A stretch of DNA of 64,000 bases from WTFY01 sp011523795 (lineage in GTDB: Bacteria; Pseudomonadota; Gammaproteobacteria; UBA4575). The stretch covers positions 372,001 to 436,000 of the forward strand of contig OZ242278.1 of assembly GCA_965207475.1 (NCBI GenBank), given 5' to 3'. Made by a program: the position numbers and the translations under genes. Positions 44,167 through 52,543 of the stretch are shown in pieces. Under the pieces are notes generated by a model that worked only from the letters and a program-made list of their open reading frames with translations, had not been told where the DNA came from and did no database searches. The first letter of the stretch is position 1. Every line of letters begins with the position of its first letter.

Positions 44167-45538
44167 GATGGAGTTTCCTGCCGTCGGGTTGAAAATCGAT
44201 GGAGAGTGCGTGCTCGACATGGATCGCAAGCTCGATGCCTGCCGGGACAAACACGGCGTCGAAGCTCTGTGCCTGGCGCTCGCGCAGCCACTGGGCGAGT
44301 TCCTCGCTGCCGCGGCTAGCCGCCTTGCCGAGCACGTACTTGCCGGTCTTCCCGGAGACCACGCTGGAGGTCAAGCCGGAGTCGCTGACCAGGGTGGTAG
44401 TCTCGGCCTGGGCCACCGCCTCCCCTGCCGCTTCCATGGCCATCACCCCGATGCGTTGCGCCAGGAAGGCCGGGGCGTTGGTCTTGCGCTCGCCGCTAAC
44501 GCACGGGATCCCCCAAGCATCCGAGATCCAGCCCAGGGAGTTTGTATCGCCTGCACCGGAACTCCCCGAACGCGGATCATCACTGGAGAGGGTCCGGATA
44601 GTGCCGTCCTCGAACACAAAGGTGACGGACTCCAGCTGTCCGCTCACGCAGGACAGCGTCCAGTCGCCGATCGCCGTGCCGCTCCAGATCATGCCTTCGA
44701 CCCCCGGAATGCGAAGGCCGTTGGCTGCCAGGTTCTCGCTGCCGGTGATCACCTTGAACGGCATCGGGTCCTGCACCTGCCCCTGAACCGGCACCCTTCC
44801 CACCATCGCGGTCATGCCCACGGACCCGATCAGGGTCGCGTTGCGGGGCACGGTGTATACCGCAACCTCGGCCTTGACCTCGTCGGCTTCCTCGCTCTCG
44901 CGCCCCACCAGGGGCTGCAGGGCGGGCCGGGCACGGTCCAGTGCATTCCAGGTGCGCTCAGAACGCCCGGGCGGCATGGCCCCGTCGCGATTCTGCAAGG
45001 CCTCATGCTCCAGGGGCTCGACCCAGACCGGCGAACCCTCTGCAGCACCAAGAATGCGTGATTCTTCAAGACCAAGCCCTACGGGAATATCTTGGCCTGG
45101 TGAAGGCGGCATGGCCCCTTCCTCCTTGAACTGGGTTGCCAAAGCCTCCACGCGTGCGCTCAGAGCGGCCAGGGCGGCAGTGAGCCCGGGTGCATCGGGC
45201 GCGGGGCCCCGCTCATCCAGCATGCGCTGTAATCGCGAGACGACGGAGCTTTCGATCTGCGTGCGGTCCTCGATGAGTTCGCGGTTTTCCTGCCTGAGCG
45301 CGGCATTGTCCTGGCGAAGCGCATTGAGCTGCGAGGTCATGCCGCTGACATTAGCGGTCAGGGTCTTGATGGTGTCGGCCGGCGTGTCCGCATCCGGGGC
45401 CGAGGCCCGGGGCACGGCATCGAGCAGCAGGGCCTGCTGCTCACCGGGCGCGCAGGACCGGGTCCCGGCAAACGTGGCCACCACGACGAGGAGGCCAGCC
45501 AGTAGAGGCAGCAGGCGGTTACGGGTGAACATCGACAT
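44111..45538 (-). CDS. Integrating conjugative element protein, TIGR03752 family (TraB/VirB10-like)
   Basis: A 475-residue inner-membrane-anchored protein. One membrane segment (about 8-25) is followed by a coiled coil (about 58-110, TSQLNALRQDNAALRQENRE) and a C-terminal VirB10-like domain with VPRNATLIGSV, TGSENLAANGLRIPGVEGMIW and AQRIGVMAMEAAGE. TraB/VirB10 proteins span the envelope and link energy to the outer-membrane pore. It is co-transcribed with the adjacent transfer genes. Confidence 0.85.
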   Translation of the reverse strand: MSMFTRNRLLPLLAGLLVVVATFAGTRSCAPGEQQALLLDAVPRASAPDADTPADTIKTLTANVSGMTSQLNALRQDNAALRQENRELIEDRTQIESSVVSRLQRMLDERGPAPDAPGLTAALAALSARVEALATQFKEEGAMPPSPGQDIPVGLGLEESRILGAAEGSPVWVEPLEHEALQNRDGAMPPGRSERTWNALDRARPALQPLVGRESEEADEVKAEVAVYTVPRNATLIGSVGMTAMVGRVPVQGQVQDPMPFKVITGSENLAANGLRIPGVEGMIWSGTAIGDWTLSCVSGQLESVTFVFEDGTIRTLSSDDPRSGSSGAGDTNSLGWISDAWGIPCVSGERKTNAPAFLAQRIGVMAMEAAGEAVAQAETTTLVSDSGLTSSVVSGKTGKYVLGKAASRGSEELAQWLRERQAQSFDAVFVPAGIELAIHVEHALSIDFQPDGRKLHHETNLLRTNAAFAGSGLD

Positions 45539-45556
45539 GACGGATGCCGTCCCCTG

Positions 45557-46372
45557 TCAGCGTGCGGCCTCGAAGGGCCGGTCGGAAACCAGATACACAG
45601 TCGTGGTATCGGCCTCATGGCCTTGCGGCATCAGGCGGTTGTGCTGGAACGTGGCGGCCCGCCAGGCACCCTGCAAAACCCTGGGGTCCAGCACGATGGC
45701 GCGGGGCGCGAGATTGACCAACTGTACGGCCGTCACGTAATACGGCCCGGCCCTCCAGGCCGCGATCGGGATAGCCTGCACGGGAGGACCGGCACGCACT
45801 AGGTCGACCGGCTCGGGGTCTACCGGGACGGTCACCACGCCATGCTGGTCCGGGATCAGGCGTTCGGGCGCATACAGGCTCTGTGCGGCAAAGCGCGTCA
45901 GGGCGACATAGCCCCAGGGTGAAGCATGCCCGCCCCCCTCATTGCCGACCTCCGGATGGGCCGCCTGGAGACCTGCCACCACCTGCAGATCGGGCAACGT
46001 ACGGGGGACTGCGCCGGGTGCCACCGCCTGGATGTCAAGGACATAGATCGGCCCCTCGGGCTGCGTGTAGGCCAGGACCCGGGTGATTCCGAAAGGCTCC
46101 CGGGCGCGCAGGTACAGCGTACCGTGAATGCTCTGGACTCGAAGCGCAGAGGCCAGGGACCGGGGCAGGCCCAGGCGCACCGAATCCGGAAAATGCACGA
46201 GACGCTCCTCGCCCGCGACCAGGAAGATCTCGATGGGGGCCTTGCGCCAGACGATCCGCTCGGGTTCGCCGGACTGCGAGGCGTCATCCTGCGCATGCAC
46301 CGCAGTCAAAAGACAACACAGCACGACGAGCAACCATGCTTTTTTCAGGGACTGAAAAGGCAGGTCAGGCAT
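45557..46372 (-). CDS. Integrating conjugative element protein, TIGR03749 family (TraK/VirB9-like)
   Basis: A 271-residue exported protein. The signal peptide (KAWLLVVLCCLLTAVHA) is followed by ERIVWRKAPIEIFLVAGEERLVHFP, a VirB9/TraK-type opening, and a beta-rich C-terminal part. It forms the outer-membrane core with the TIGR03751 and TIGR03752 proteins. The ATG at 46372 was chosen because it leaves a normal signal peptide and overlaps the preceding gene by 8 bp. Confidence 0.85.
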   Translation of the reverse strand: MPDLPFQSLKKAWLLVVLCCLLTAVHAQDDASQSGEPERIVWRKAPIEIFLVAGEERLVHFPDSVRLGLPRSLASALRVQSIHGTLYLRAREPFGITRVLAYTQPEGPIYVLDIQAVAPGAVPRTLPDLQVVAGLQAAHPEVGNEGGGHASPWGYVALTRFAAQSLYAPERLIPDQHGVVTVPVDPEPVDLVRAGPPVQAIPIAAWRAGPYYVTAVQLVNLAPRAIVLDPRVLQGAWRAATFQHNRLMPQGHEADTTTVYLVSDRPFEAAR

Positions 46373-47039
46373 TGGGTGATCTCCTTGTGATTGGAGGCGT
46401 ATCCGGCGTGGCCAGTCCGGCATCGCCCAGGCGCCGCGGGCCCTCGCCTGCATAGCCGTCGAGCGCCAGCCCCCAGGGGTTGGTTTCAGGGTCCACGGCC
46501 AAGCGGACCACGCGGACCGGATAACGGATGGTGGTGCGCTTGACGGTCATGCCCTTCACCGACTCCAGCAGCTCCAGGTCCAGCCACACCACCCAGACAC
46601 CCGGTGACAGCACGTCCACACGGCGCTCTTCATAGCCATGACCCGGAACTTGCTGCATGCCCCGCACACGGTACGCCAGCTCGCCCCGCCTGGCCTTCAG
46701 TTCCATGTCCGCGACCAGGTCGTTGCGGTAGCGCGGCGTCAGGTACGGCGAGATTCGGAAGATCGCCTTGCCGTAATCCGTGGCACCGTCGTCCGGCCAG
46801 CGGTTGAGCTGCTGGAAGATGTAGAAGGCGAAGGCGTAGACGTTGGCCGCGGACACTTCCTCCATGCCCAGCACGGCCCCGGAGCGAAGATCGGGCGGGA
46901 TGTGGATGCGAAGATGGCGGGGCGCCTGGCTCCAGCCGAACCACAGCGCCAGGATGACAAGCCCCTGCATGCCGATCACGACCCACAGCGAGCGCAGGTG
47001 CGCACGGACGTTATCGATCTCGAGCCGGTAGCGGCGCAT
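46365..47039 (-). CDS. Integrating conjugative element protein, TIGR03746 family (TraE/VirB8-like)
   Basis: A 224-residue bitopic inner-membrane protein. The membrane segment (about 18-37, LWVVIGMQGLVILALWFGW) is followed by a periplasmic VirB8-like domain with VSAANVYAFAFYIFQQLNRW and SPYLTPRYRNDL. The ATG at 47039 overlaps the end of the TIGR03750 gene by 29 bp and gives the family's short N-terminus. It nucleates the inner-membrane part of the secretion channel. Confidence 0.85.
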   Translation of the reverse strand: MRRYRLEIDNVRAHLRSLWVVIGMQGLVILALWFGWSQAPRHLRIHIPPDLRSGAVLGMEEVSAANVYAFAFYIFQQLNRWPDDGATDYGKAIFRISPYLTPRYRNDLVADMELKARRGELAYRVRGMQQVPGHGYEERRVDVLSPGVWVVWLDLELLESVKGMTVKRTTIRYPVRVVRLAVDPETNPWGLALDGYAGEGPRRLGDAGLATPDTPPITRRSPNA

Positions 47040-47388
47040 GCGTCCTCCCGGTATCCCAGGTCCCGCTTCGCAACACCCAGGGCGCGCGGCCAAGCCCCAG
47101 CGCATGCAGGCGCATGCGCAGCCACTGCTGGTAATAGCCCTCCGGGCGGTTGCGCTTGATGCGCTGGAACAGCGTGGCCAGGATCACCACGGACCCCACC
47201 ACGCCGACCCCCGCAATCCCGAATCCCATGGTGGCCGCACTCAGAAGCCAGGCCAGCAGGAAACCCAGCGGCAACCAGACCACGATGGCGATCCCCACCA
47301 TCATGCCCAGCTCGGAAGACGAGCAGCCCCTGAAGATGGCCGGCTCGGCATTGAGCCGGTCGGCCAAGACTTCGTGCGAACCGGACAT
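47011..47388 (-). CDS. Integrating conjugative element protein, TIGR03750 family (TraL-like)
   Basis: A 125-residue protein with two membrane segments (about 27-47 and 50-70) and the typical start LADRLNAEPAIFRGCSSSELG. A basic tail (RIKRNRPEGYYQQWLRMRLH) follows the membrane part. Members occupy the TraL/VirB3 position in the transfer operon. The last 28 bp overlap the next gene. Confidence 0.85.
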   Translation of the reverse strand: MSGSHEVLADRLNAEPAIFRGCSSSELGMMVGIAIVVWLPLGFLLAWLLSAATMGFGIAGVGVVGSVVILATLFQRIKRNRPEGYYQQWLRMRLHALGLGRAPWVLRSGTWDTGRTHAPLPARDR

Positions 47389-47418
47389 GATTCTGCAGTG
47401 CGCTGGCCGGACAAACCC

Positions 47419-47796
47419 CTAAATGACGCCTGCAGCCTCGGTGAGCAGGTAGCTCGCAAAGATCAGGACTACCGCCCCGACGATGCCGAGCATGCCGACC
47501 TCGGCCCACTCCGCCTTGCCCTGGCGCGCCTCGTTGAACTTGGCAAAGCCCAGGTAGGCCACCCACAGAAAACCCATCACGGCGAGCGCCAGCCCGAGCA
47601 CCAGCCCGCCGTCCTTGATGTACCCCCGGATCAGGCCGATCCAGTCGCCGGCCGCCGGAGAGGTGCTCGGCGCCACCGGCGTCGGCAGCGCCGCCCAGAG
47701 CGACAGCGGAAGGAATACGGCCACTGCGACCAGTTTTGCCTTGCAGGCAGCAGCCATCTGCGCCCTGAATCCATGTCGTGCATTCGATATGTGCAT
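47419..47796 (-). CDS. Integrating conjugative element membrane protein, TIGR03745 family (pilin-like)
   Basis: A 125-residue protein with a signal segment (KLVAVAVFLPLSLWA), a short mature N-terminus (LPTPVAPSTSP) and two further membrane helices, resembling TraA/VirB2-like pilin subunits. The ATG at 47796 is backed by a strong ribosome-binding site (AGGAGGG, 8 bp upstream on the minus strand), which rules out the 35-codon longer frame. Confidence 0.8.
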   Translation of the reverse strand: MHISNARHGFRAQMAAACKAKLVAVAVFLPLSLWAALPTPVAPSTSPAAGDWIGLIRGYIKDGGLVLGLALAVMGFLWVAYLGFAKFNEARQGKAEWAEVGMLGIVGAVVLIFASYLLTEAAGVI

Positions 47797-47897
47797 AAAT
47801 CTTGCCCTCCTGATGTCAGACTGAACCAAACGGGGAACTCCCCCGTACCCTGCTGCAATGAACCCTCGTGTGCCCTGGCCGGACGCTCCCAAAGGCC

Positions 47898-48128
47898 TCA
47901 CTGCAGATAAAAACCCAGCACCATCAGCACGATGCTGGCCCGAAGCGCGTTCCAGGCCATGTCAAAAACCGTGGCCTGGCCTGCCTGCCAGGCCCGGAAG
48001 GTGCCCATGCTCACCCAGACCACCCATACGAACGCAAGCACCAGGACCATCGAGGCGATCGCGGTCAGTAACGTGCCGGGGGTCACACCGGAGCCGGCCT
48101 GAAACGCACCCTGCTGTGCAGGGCTCAT
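47898..48128 (-). CDS. Integrating conjugative element protein, TIGR03758 family
   Basis: A 76-residue protein with two membrane segments, starting SPAQQGAFQAGSGVTPGTLL as in this small ICE family of probable inner-membrane (VirB2/TraA-like) proteins. In related elements the gene upstream of it encodes a RAQPRD-family protein and then TIGR03747; here that interval is taken by defence genes. The ATG at 48128 is chosen from the family's N-terminus. Confidence 0.82.
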   Translation of the reverse strand: MSPAQQGAFQAGSGVTPGTLLTAIASMVLVLAFVWVVWVSMGTFRAWQAGQATVFDMAWNALRASIVLMVLGFYLQ

Positions 48129-48824
48129 TGCATGCCGCCTGCCGCGGCGGCTGCGCAGGCACGCAAGCCAGTATCGGCAAACGGCCTGTGACCGGATGCC
48201 GTCCCTGGCGGGATCAGCCACCCTGCAGGTTGCGGGATCATGGCCCGGTAATGAGATTTTTTCATGGCACTATGCCCTGTAACAAATTACGGGGCATGGT
48301 GCTGGAATCCGCCGGATTTGACGATGGAAAATCCATTCAGCAGATGAGGCGCTTTTTAAGTCAGCACGTACCAGCCATACCAGATCGGTGGGTCTGTGGA
48401 TTCATTTCGCTGAGCAGCATGGCTGGCACGGAAAACTGTCCACCAGAACTTGTACAATGCAGGCTGTAGTGCAGTCAGTTCATATTACGGTTCTGCATGA
48501 CACCACTATCATGCCCGACTGCATACAGAAAACACCCTGAAGACCTTTGGCAAAGCCACTGAACACAGGGGGCCGACAAGTTTTTGAACTTGGCCTAGAG
48601 CAGCCGTGACGTAGATACTGGAACTTACGGTTGCAGTCGCTACTCAGACCAACGCTAGAATACAGAGAAAGTGCAATAATAGGAAATCAGAGAACTATGG
48701 TATTACTAATGGTTTGGAGTCCGAAGGGCCTCATTCATTGGGGCATCTCCACAGTGAACTCTGGATAAAGCTTACGGCCTTACCGCCCAGCAAACGTGTA
48801 GGCCATAGGCTGCTGCATCCTATC
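48129..48824. other. Non-coding junction between ICE backbone and inserted cargo, with a strong hairpin at 48272-48297
   Basis: About 700 bases without a supported gene. An ATGCCCTGTAA arm and its complement TTACGGGGCAT around a CAAA loop form an 11-bp stem with one G-T wobble at 48272-48297. It is not followed by a T-run on either strand, so it is not a standard terminator. GC-rich ICE sequence changes to AT-richer cargo DNA about here. No RAQPRD gene remnant could be recognised. Confidence 0.5.
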
Positions 48825-49445
48825 TCATGCTGGGTTGTATGGGATGAAACCATCGACGTGAACTTGTAGTTCACGTTTTACACCATGCCCAAGGTGATTC
48901 AGGTATACCAAAATACCCTCTCTGCGGGCAAATTTGAACGCTGGGACCAAATCACTGTCTCCAGTGACTGCTACAATGACATCAACAATCCCTTTTAATG
49001 ACAGCCGTGCAATATCCAGCCCAATTCTCAAATCAACTCCTTTTTGTTTGATGTCAGGCACTAAATCCTGGGCATCAAGAACTCTGGCTTCTAAATTTTC
49101 TACAGCCCGTCGTCCCAGTTTCCATTTCAATACATCAGATGTTTCTCCAAGTCGGACTGCCACTTTTTCGGCCAACTCCAGCTCCTCAATTAGTTTTGTC
49201 TGATTACGGTAGACACTTGTTTTCCCCAAGTCGGTAACCTGATGGTTTATAGGATTTGTAATCCTGCCTGTCGCTGGCTTCGCATGATAAAAATAAGTGC
49301 GAAGCAGGTTTAAATCAGCAACTTTGGGATCTTCTGTTATGGAACTGACCAGATCCATAATCTTGCTATGGTCTGGAAATTCCTGTGGCAGGGTCAGTTT
49401 GTGAATGGCAAATGCACCATCAATTAGTATTGCGTATCTGCCCAT
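48825..49445 (-). CDS. NYN domain (PIN-like) ribonuclease
   Basis: A 206-residue protein with the NYN fold. It begins MGRYAILIDGAFAIHK (metal-binding D9), and the C-terminal half has DIARLSLKGIVDVIVAVTGDSDLVPAFKFARREG with the typical acidic pair in TGDSD. NYN proteins are metal-dependent RNases. This subgroup also occurs in defence islands, but the substrate is unknown. It has its own unit within the cargo inserted in the transfer operon. Confidence 0.8.
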   Translation of the reverse strand: MGRYAILIDGAFAIHKLTLPQEFPDHSKIMDLVSSITEDPKVADLNLLRTYFYHAKPATGRITNPINHQVTDLGKTSVYRNQTKLIEELELAEKVAVRLGETSDVLKWKLGRRAVENLEARVLDAQDLVPDIKQKGVDLRIGLDIARLSLKGIVDVIVAVTGDSDLVPAFKFARREGILVYLNHLGHGVKRELQVHVDGFIPYNPA

Positions 49446-49596
49446 TCGTAAGTGATAGCAGACACTGTCGTGGTCATCTGGTTTTACCCAGCTAACACTT
49501 GGATCAGGGACGACAGTGCTGCTTTCTTTCTATCAGCTGGTTTACCTTACATCGCATTGCAATTCGAATCAATCATCATCCTCATATTCAGGTCAC

Positions 49597-50862
49597 CTAT
49601 TCACCAAGCAATAATGTGTCTGCCCTTTCGGTACTTTTCATTGATATCCATTTCTCTCCCCGCCTGTAGAGCTCTTTTAAGGCCTTAGCTGCCACATCCA
49701 CGGCTAGCCTTGCCGCCTCCCTGGCCTCCACGGTCCCAACGTTTGATCCATGTACAATTCGACTTCGCAGTCCATACACATCCTTCAATTTCTTTCTGTA
49801 GCCATGGCGCTTCGATGCATCTGGCTCAAGGAACTTTGCAAGAGCTGCCGTAACTCTGAAAGTCACCTCCGTTGAGGTACCAAAAAGGGCTTCCCATACC
49901 ATGACTGCATCAATGAGCGAATCGACGTAACTTTCCCTATGTACGATAGAAGACACCAACCTTGTTGCAGCAATTTCCAATTCATTCGAATGCCTAGCAC
50001 TGACTAAGCCAGACCAATGCTCAAGATCATCCACTAATTTGTCAAAATCGATAGATCCTGAAGCTCTGCTTGTTCTGCCCAAATGCGATGAGACACTCCC
50101 ATAGTGGAAAGGCAAAACCGGCACGAGCCATGTTTCTACAGGACCACCAGATCCTTCCGTATGATCTGACGACAACACGCACGACAAAATAAAAAGAAAA
50201 TCAGCATTGGGATCTCTGTACTCCGCTTCCCTGTCAAACTCGTGCTCTGGTTGCGCCGCAAAATCGAACCTGACAGTTAGCATTTTTTCTTCAATCAGCA
50301 TGCACTCCGTTTGAGGGCTAGTCTCCAGCATAATTGGATCAGGGCCGGATTGGATTTTCGGTGCAGCCTGCAGGATGCCCCATGGTGTAGAGGCCCTAAC
50401 GCCTGCTGAAAGCGAAATCCCGGCAATACCTACCACATGATATGCCTTGACCTTTTCGCCAGCTATAGCCTTTTGTAACTGTCTGTGATTCTCACGAACG
50501 AGATCGACAAAAGTGCTTTCTTGGTTAGGTAAATTAAACAGAAGCATCTGGACTCTGGCAGATCCCAGCATTCCGGACAAGATAAATTCAGGCAGAATTC
50601 TTGACCCCCCATGAACAGTCAAGAGCATGGGCATGCGATCATTTTCCTGGGGAAGAGTTGGTGTAAATTCCGGTTCCGGGAAAACATGCTGAACCGCGTC
50701 TTTAAAATTCGAAGCTGACTGGAGCAACGACAAATATACCCCCTGTATTTTGTTCAGCACATTATCTCCAAACAACGGAGAATTTTGGTTCTGTTGATCT
50801 TTAAAAGTCTGGAAAACTGCCTTAGATACGCTGTCAAGATGATTAATAGAATTGTTTATCAT
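49597..50862 (-). CDS. ApeA-like HEPN protein
   Basis: A 421-residue protein. The C-terminal 120 residues look like the Apea_HEPN domain: DSLIDAVMVWEALFG, TFRVTAALAKFLEP, and GLRSRIVHGS with the R-x4-H ribonuclease motif (R366 to H371). The N-terminal 280 residues are mixed alpha/beta and not recognised as the usual ApeA N-terminal domain. ApeA proteins provide abortive infection in some bacteria. It is divergent from the next gene; the two starts are 41 bp apart and must share a control region. Confidence 0.65.
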   Translation of the reverse strand: MINNSINHLDSVSKAVFQTFKDQQNQNSPLFGDNVLNKIQGVYLSLLQSASNFKDAVQHVFPEPEFTPTLPQENDRMPMLLTVHGGSRILPEFILSGMLGSARVQMLLFNLPNQESTFVDLVRENHRQLQKAIAGEKVKAYHVVGIAGISLSAGVRASTPWGILQAAPKIQSGPDPIMLETSPQTECMLIEEKMLTVRFDFAAQPEHEFDREAEYRDPNADFLFILSCVLSSDHTEGSGGPVETWLVPVLPFHYGSVSSHLGRTSRASGSIDFDKLVDDLEHWSGLVSARHSNELEIAATRLVSSIVHRESYVDSLIDAVMVWEALFGTSTEVTFRVTAALAKFLEPDASKRHGYRKKLKDVYGLRSRIVHGSNVGTVEAREAARLAVDVAAKALKELYRRGEKWISMKSTERADTLLLGE

Positions 50863-50902
50863 GTGAACTCATCTCCTAATTCAAATAATGGAGTGAAAAG
50901 TT

Positions 50903-51508
50903 ATGGAAGTTTCTGCATACAACCTGTTGTACGACAACATACACGACTTCAAGACCACTGCAATGCATATCGAGTCAGAGATCAGGCGTCATGGCATTCG
51001 TAGTGACAGCAAAGAAGAAGTGCCCGGTCTGAAAGGCCGCAAACACATCGATATGTGGGTATCGATGAAGACAGTCTCCCATTTCAACCTTGGCATAGCA
51101 CTGGAGTTGATGCTGAAGCTGCTTCTCTACCTTAACAAAATCGACCCAGCAAAATTGCTCAAAGGCAAGGAGCGTCACTTTTTGACACAGCTGCATAATG
51201 CGATTCCCAAGAAATATCAAGACCGACTTGAGTCAACGTTTCAGGCAAGCCGAAGTGTGCTCCCCAACGGCTACGAACTGATCGCATTTATTAATGCCTC
51301 ATCGCCAACATCCCCGCAGCCACCGGAGAACCGCGATATTTCAAGTCTCCGTGGATTCTTCGAATATTTTGATGAAGACATGAGATGGTGGCAGAAACGC
51401 TATTCGTGGGAGTTGGTGGATCAAGGGTATTGGCGTCATTATCTCAGCGATATCTCAGTATTCGTGGAACTTATCAACCGCGTAATGCGTGACATTGAAA
51501 GATACTAA
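50903..51508 (+). CDS. Small HEPN-fold-like protein divergent from the ApeA-like gene
   Basis: A 201-residue protein. SHFNLGIALELMLKLLLYLNK followed by HFLTQLHNAIP looks like the helices of HEPN proteins that lack an active site (no R-x4-6-H motif is present). In toxin-antitoxin or sensor pairs such proteins may bind RNA or regulate an active HEPN partner. The shared start region with the ApeA-like gene suggests a functional pair. No precise family can be named. Confidence 0.45.
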   Translation: MEVSAYNLLYDNIHDFKTTAMHIESEIRRHGIRSDSKEEVPGLKGRKHIDMWVSMKTVSHFNLGIALELMLKLLLYLNKIDPAKLLKGKERHFLTQLHNAIPKKYQDRLESTFQASRSVLPNGYELIAFINASSPTSPQPPENRDISSLRGFFEYFDEDMRWWQKRYSWELVDQGYWRHYLSDISVFVELINRVMRDIERY

Positions 51509-51514
51509 TCTGTT

Positions 51515-51697
51515 AAGGCCGCAGTGGAGCGCAAGTTCAAGGTCATTGGCTAGGCGGTCAACCGCCTGCAGCAACTCCATTCTGAATTTGGCGAGAAAAT
51601 CCCGCGAATGCGCAAGATCATCGATTTCAGAAACCTGCCACAATTGCGCAGGGTCGTGCAGGCACTGCTTGACGAGCTGGAATCTCCAGAGGGATGA
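51515..51697 (+). pseudogene. Remnant of HepT-like (DUF86) HEPN ribonuclease toxin gene
   Basis: In one frame the sequence reads KAAVERKFKVIG, a stop codon (TAG), AVNRLQQLHSEFGEKIP, MRKIIDFRN and then LPQLRRVVQALLDEL, ending at TGA. This matches the last two thirds of HepT proteins. The active-site histidine region after DFRN is deleted and there is an in-frame stop, so the gene is dead. The start and the MntA antitoxin gene are missing. It lies 6 bp after the HEPN-like gene, at the right edge of the cargo. Confidence 0.65.
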
Positions 51698-51811
51698 GCA
51701 CCCGCCACTTGCTTTGCAGGCACTGCACAGCTTGATAGCGCCACTGTCAGGATCAGCATCGAACAGGTACCCTGCAACTCACTGTTGACCGCCGTAGATT
51801 TCTCACAGGGT

Positions 51812-52543
51812 TCAGAGGTACTTCTTGAAGGTACCGGCCGTGATCCTGACCGCCAGGGCAAACACCAGCGCGAACGGCAGGAGGATCCAGAACGGGTGCA
51901 CGCTGACCGGTGACACCAGATACAGCACCCAGGCGGACAGGAACAACGGCAGCGTGGCTTTCCTGGCGTAGTGATACACAAAGGAGCTTTCCCGGCCACC
52001 GCCCCAGCGCCTGAGATCCCGGAGCACCAGACCGTCCGCCAGTGCCACCCAGGCGAACAGCGCGAACACGGGCAATGACAGGACCAGGATGGTCAGCCGG
52101 ACCACAAAGACCCGGACCATCTGCATGGCAGCCACTACATACTCGGATACCGATCCATGGAGGCGGTGCAGCACCGGGCGGATGCCGGATTCATGCGGAG
52201 ACGGGACAGGTGTGATCCAGTGAACCAGTTCCATGATCCCGATCCGTTCAAAAACCAGGTCGTACACCCTGTCTGGAAAGTCGCGGGCAGCCTGCACACG
52301 ATGTGCAGCCCATCCGCTGTAATAGGAATCCGCCCCCAGATACTGCAGCTCATTGGCCAGCATCTGCTGGCTGTGGGCCGAGCCCTGATCCTCCCACCAG
52401 AACACCATGCCGACCCATTCGATCAGGATGGAGATGAACAGCGAGACCAGCAGCCACTTGAGACCCTGGGCCAGGCCCGTCAGTATGCGGGAGAGCGTAC
52501 TGCGCCGTACGGCGGCCCGGCGGGGATCAGCCGGTCTCGCCAT
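51812..52543 (-). CDS. Integrating conjugative element membrane protein, TIGR03747 family
   Basis: A 243-residue inner-membrane protein with about four membrane segments (about 27-45, 138-160, 164-180, 200-230) and family-typical stretches such as LISILIEWVGMVFWW-like text near the start and WITPVP. The ATG at 52543 is chosen because it lies 16 bp inside the traD end, as expected in this operon; the long upstream open frame is a traD shadow. It normally sits next to the RAQPRD gene, which is absent here. Confidence 0.85.
   Translation of the reverse strand: MARPADPRRAAVRRSTLSRILTGLAQGLKWLLVSLFISILIEWVGMVFWWEDQGSAHSQQMLANELQYLGADSYYSGWAAHRVQAARDFPDRVYDLVFERIGIMELVHWITPVPSPHESGIRPVLHRLHGSVSEYVVAAMQMVRVFVVRLTILVLSLPVFALFAWVALADGLVLRDLRRWGGGRESSFVYHYARKATLPLFLSAWVLYLVSPVSVHPFWILLPFALVFALAVRITAGTFKKYL

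Noticed and set aside
36414..47910. Many long plus-strand open frames antisense to the transfer genes
   Set aside because: They mirror GC-rich coding DNA and are rich in Arg, Pro, Gly and His. The minus-strand genes with family motifs, overlapping starts and signal peptides explain the region.
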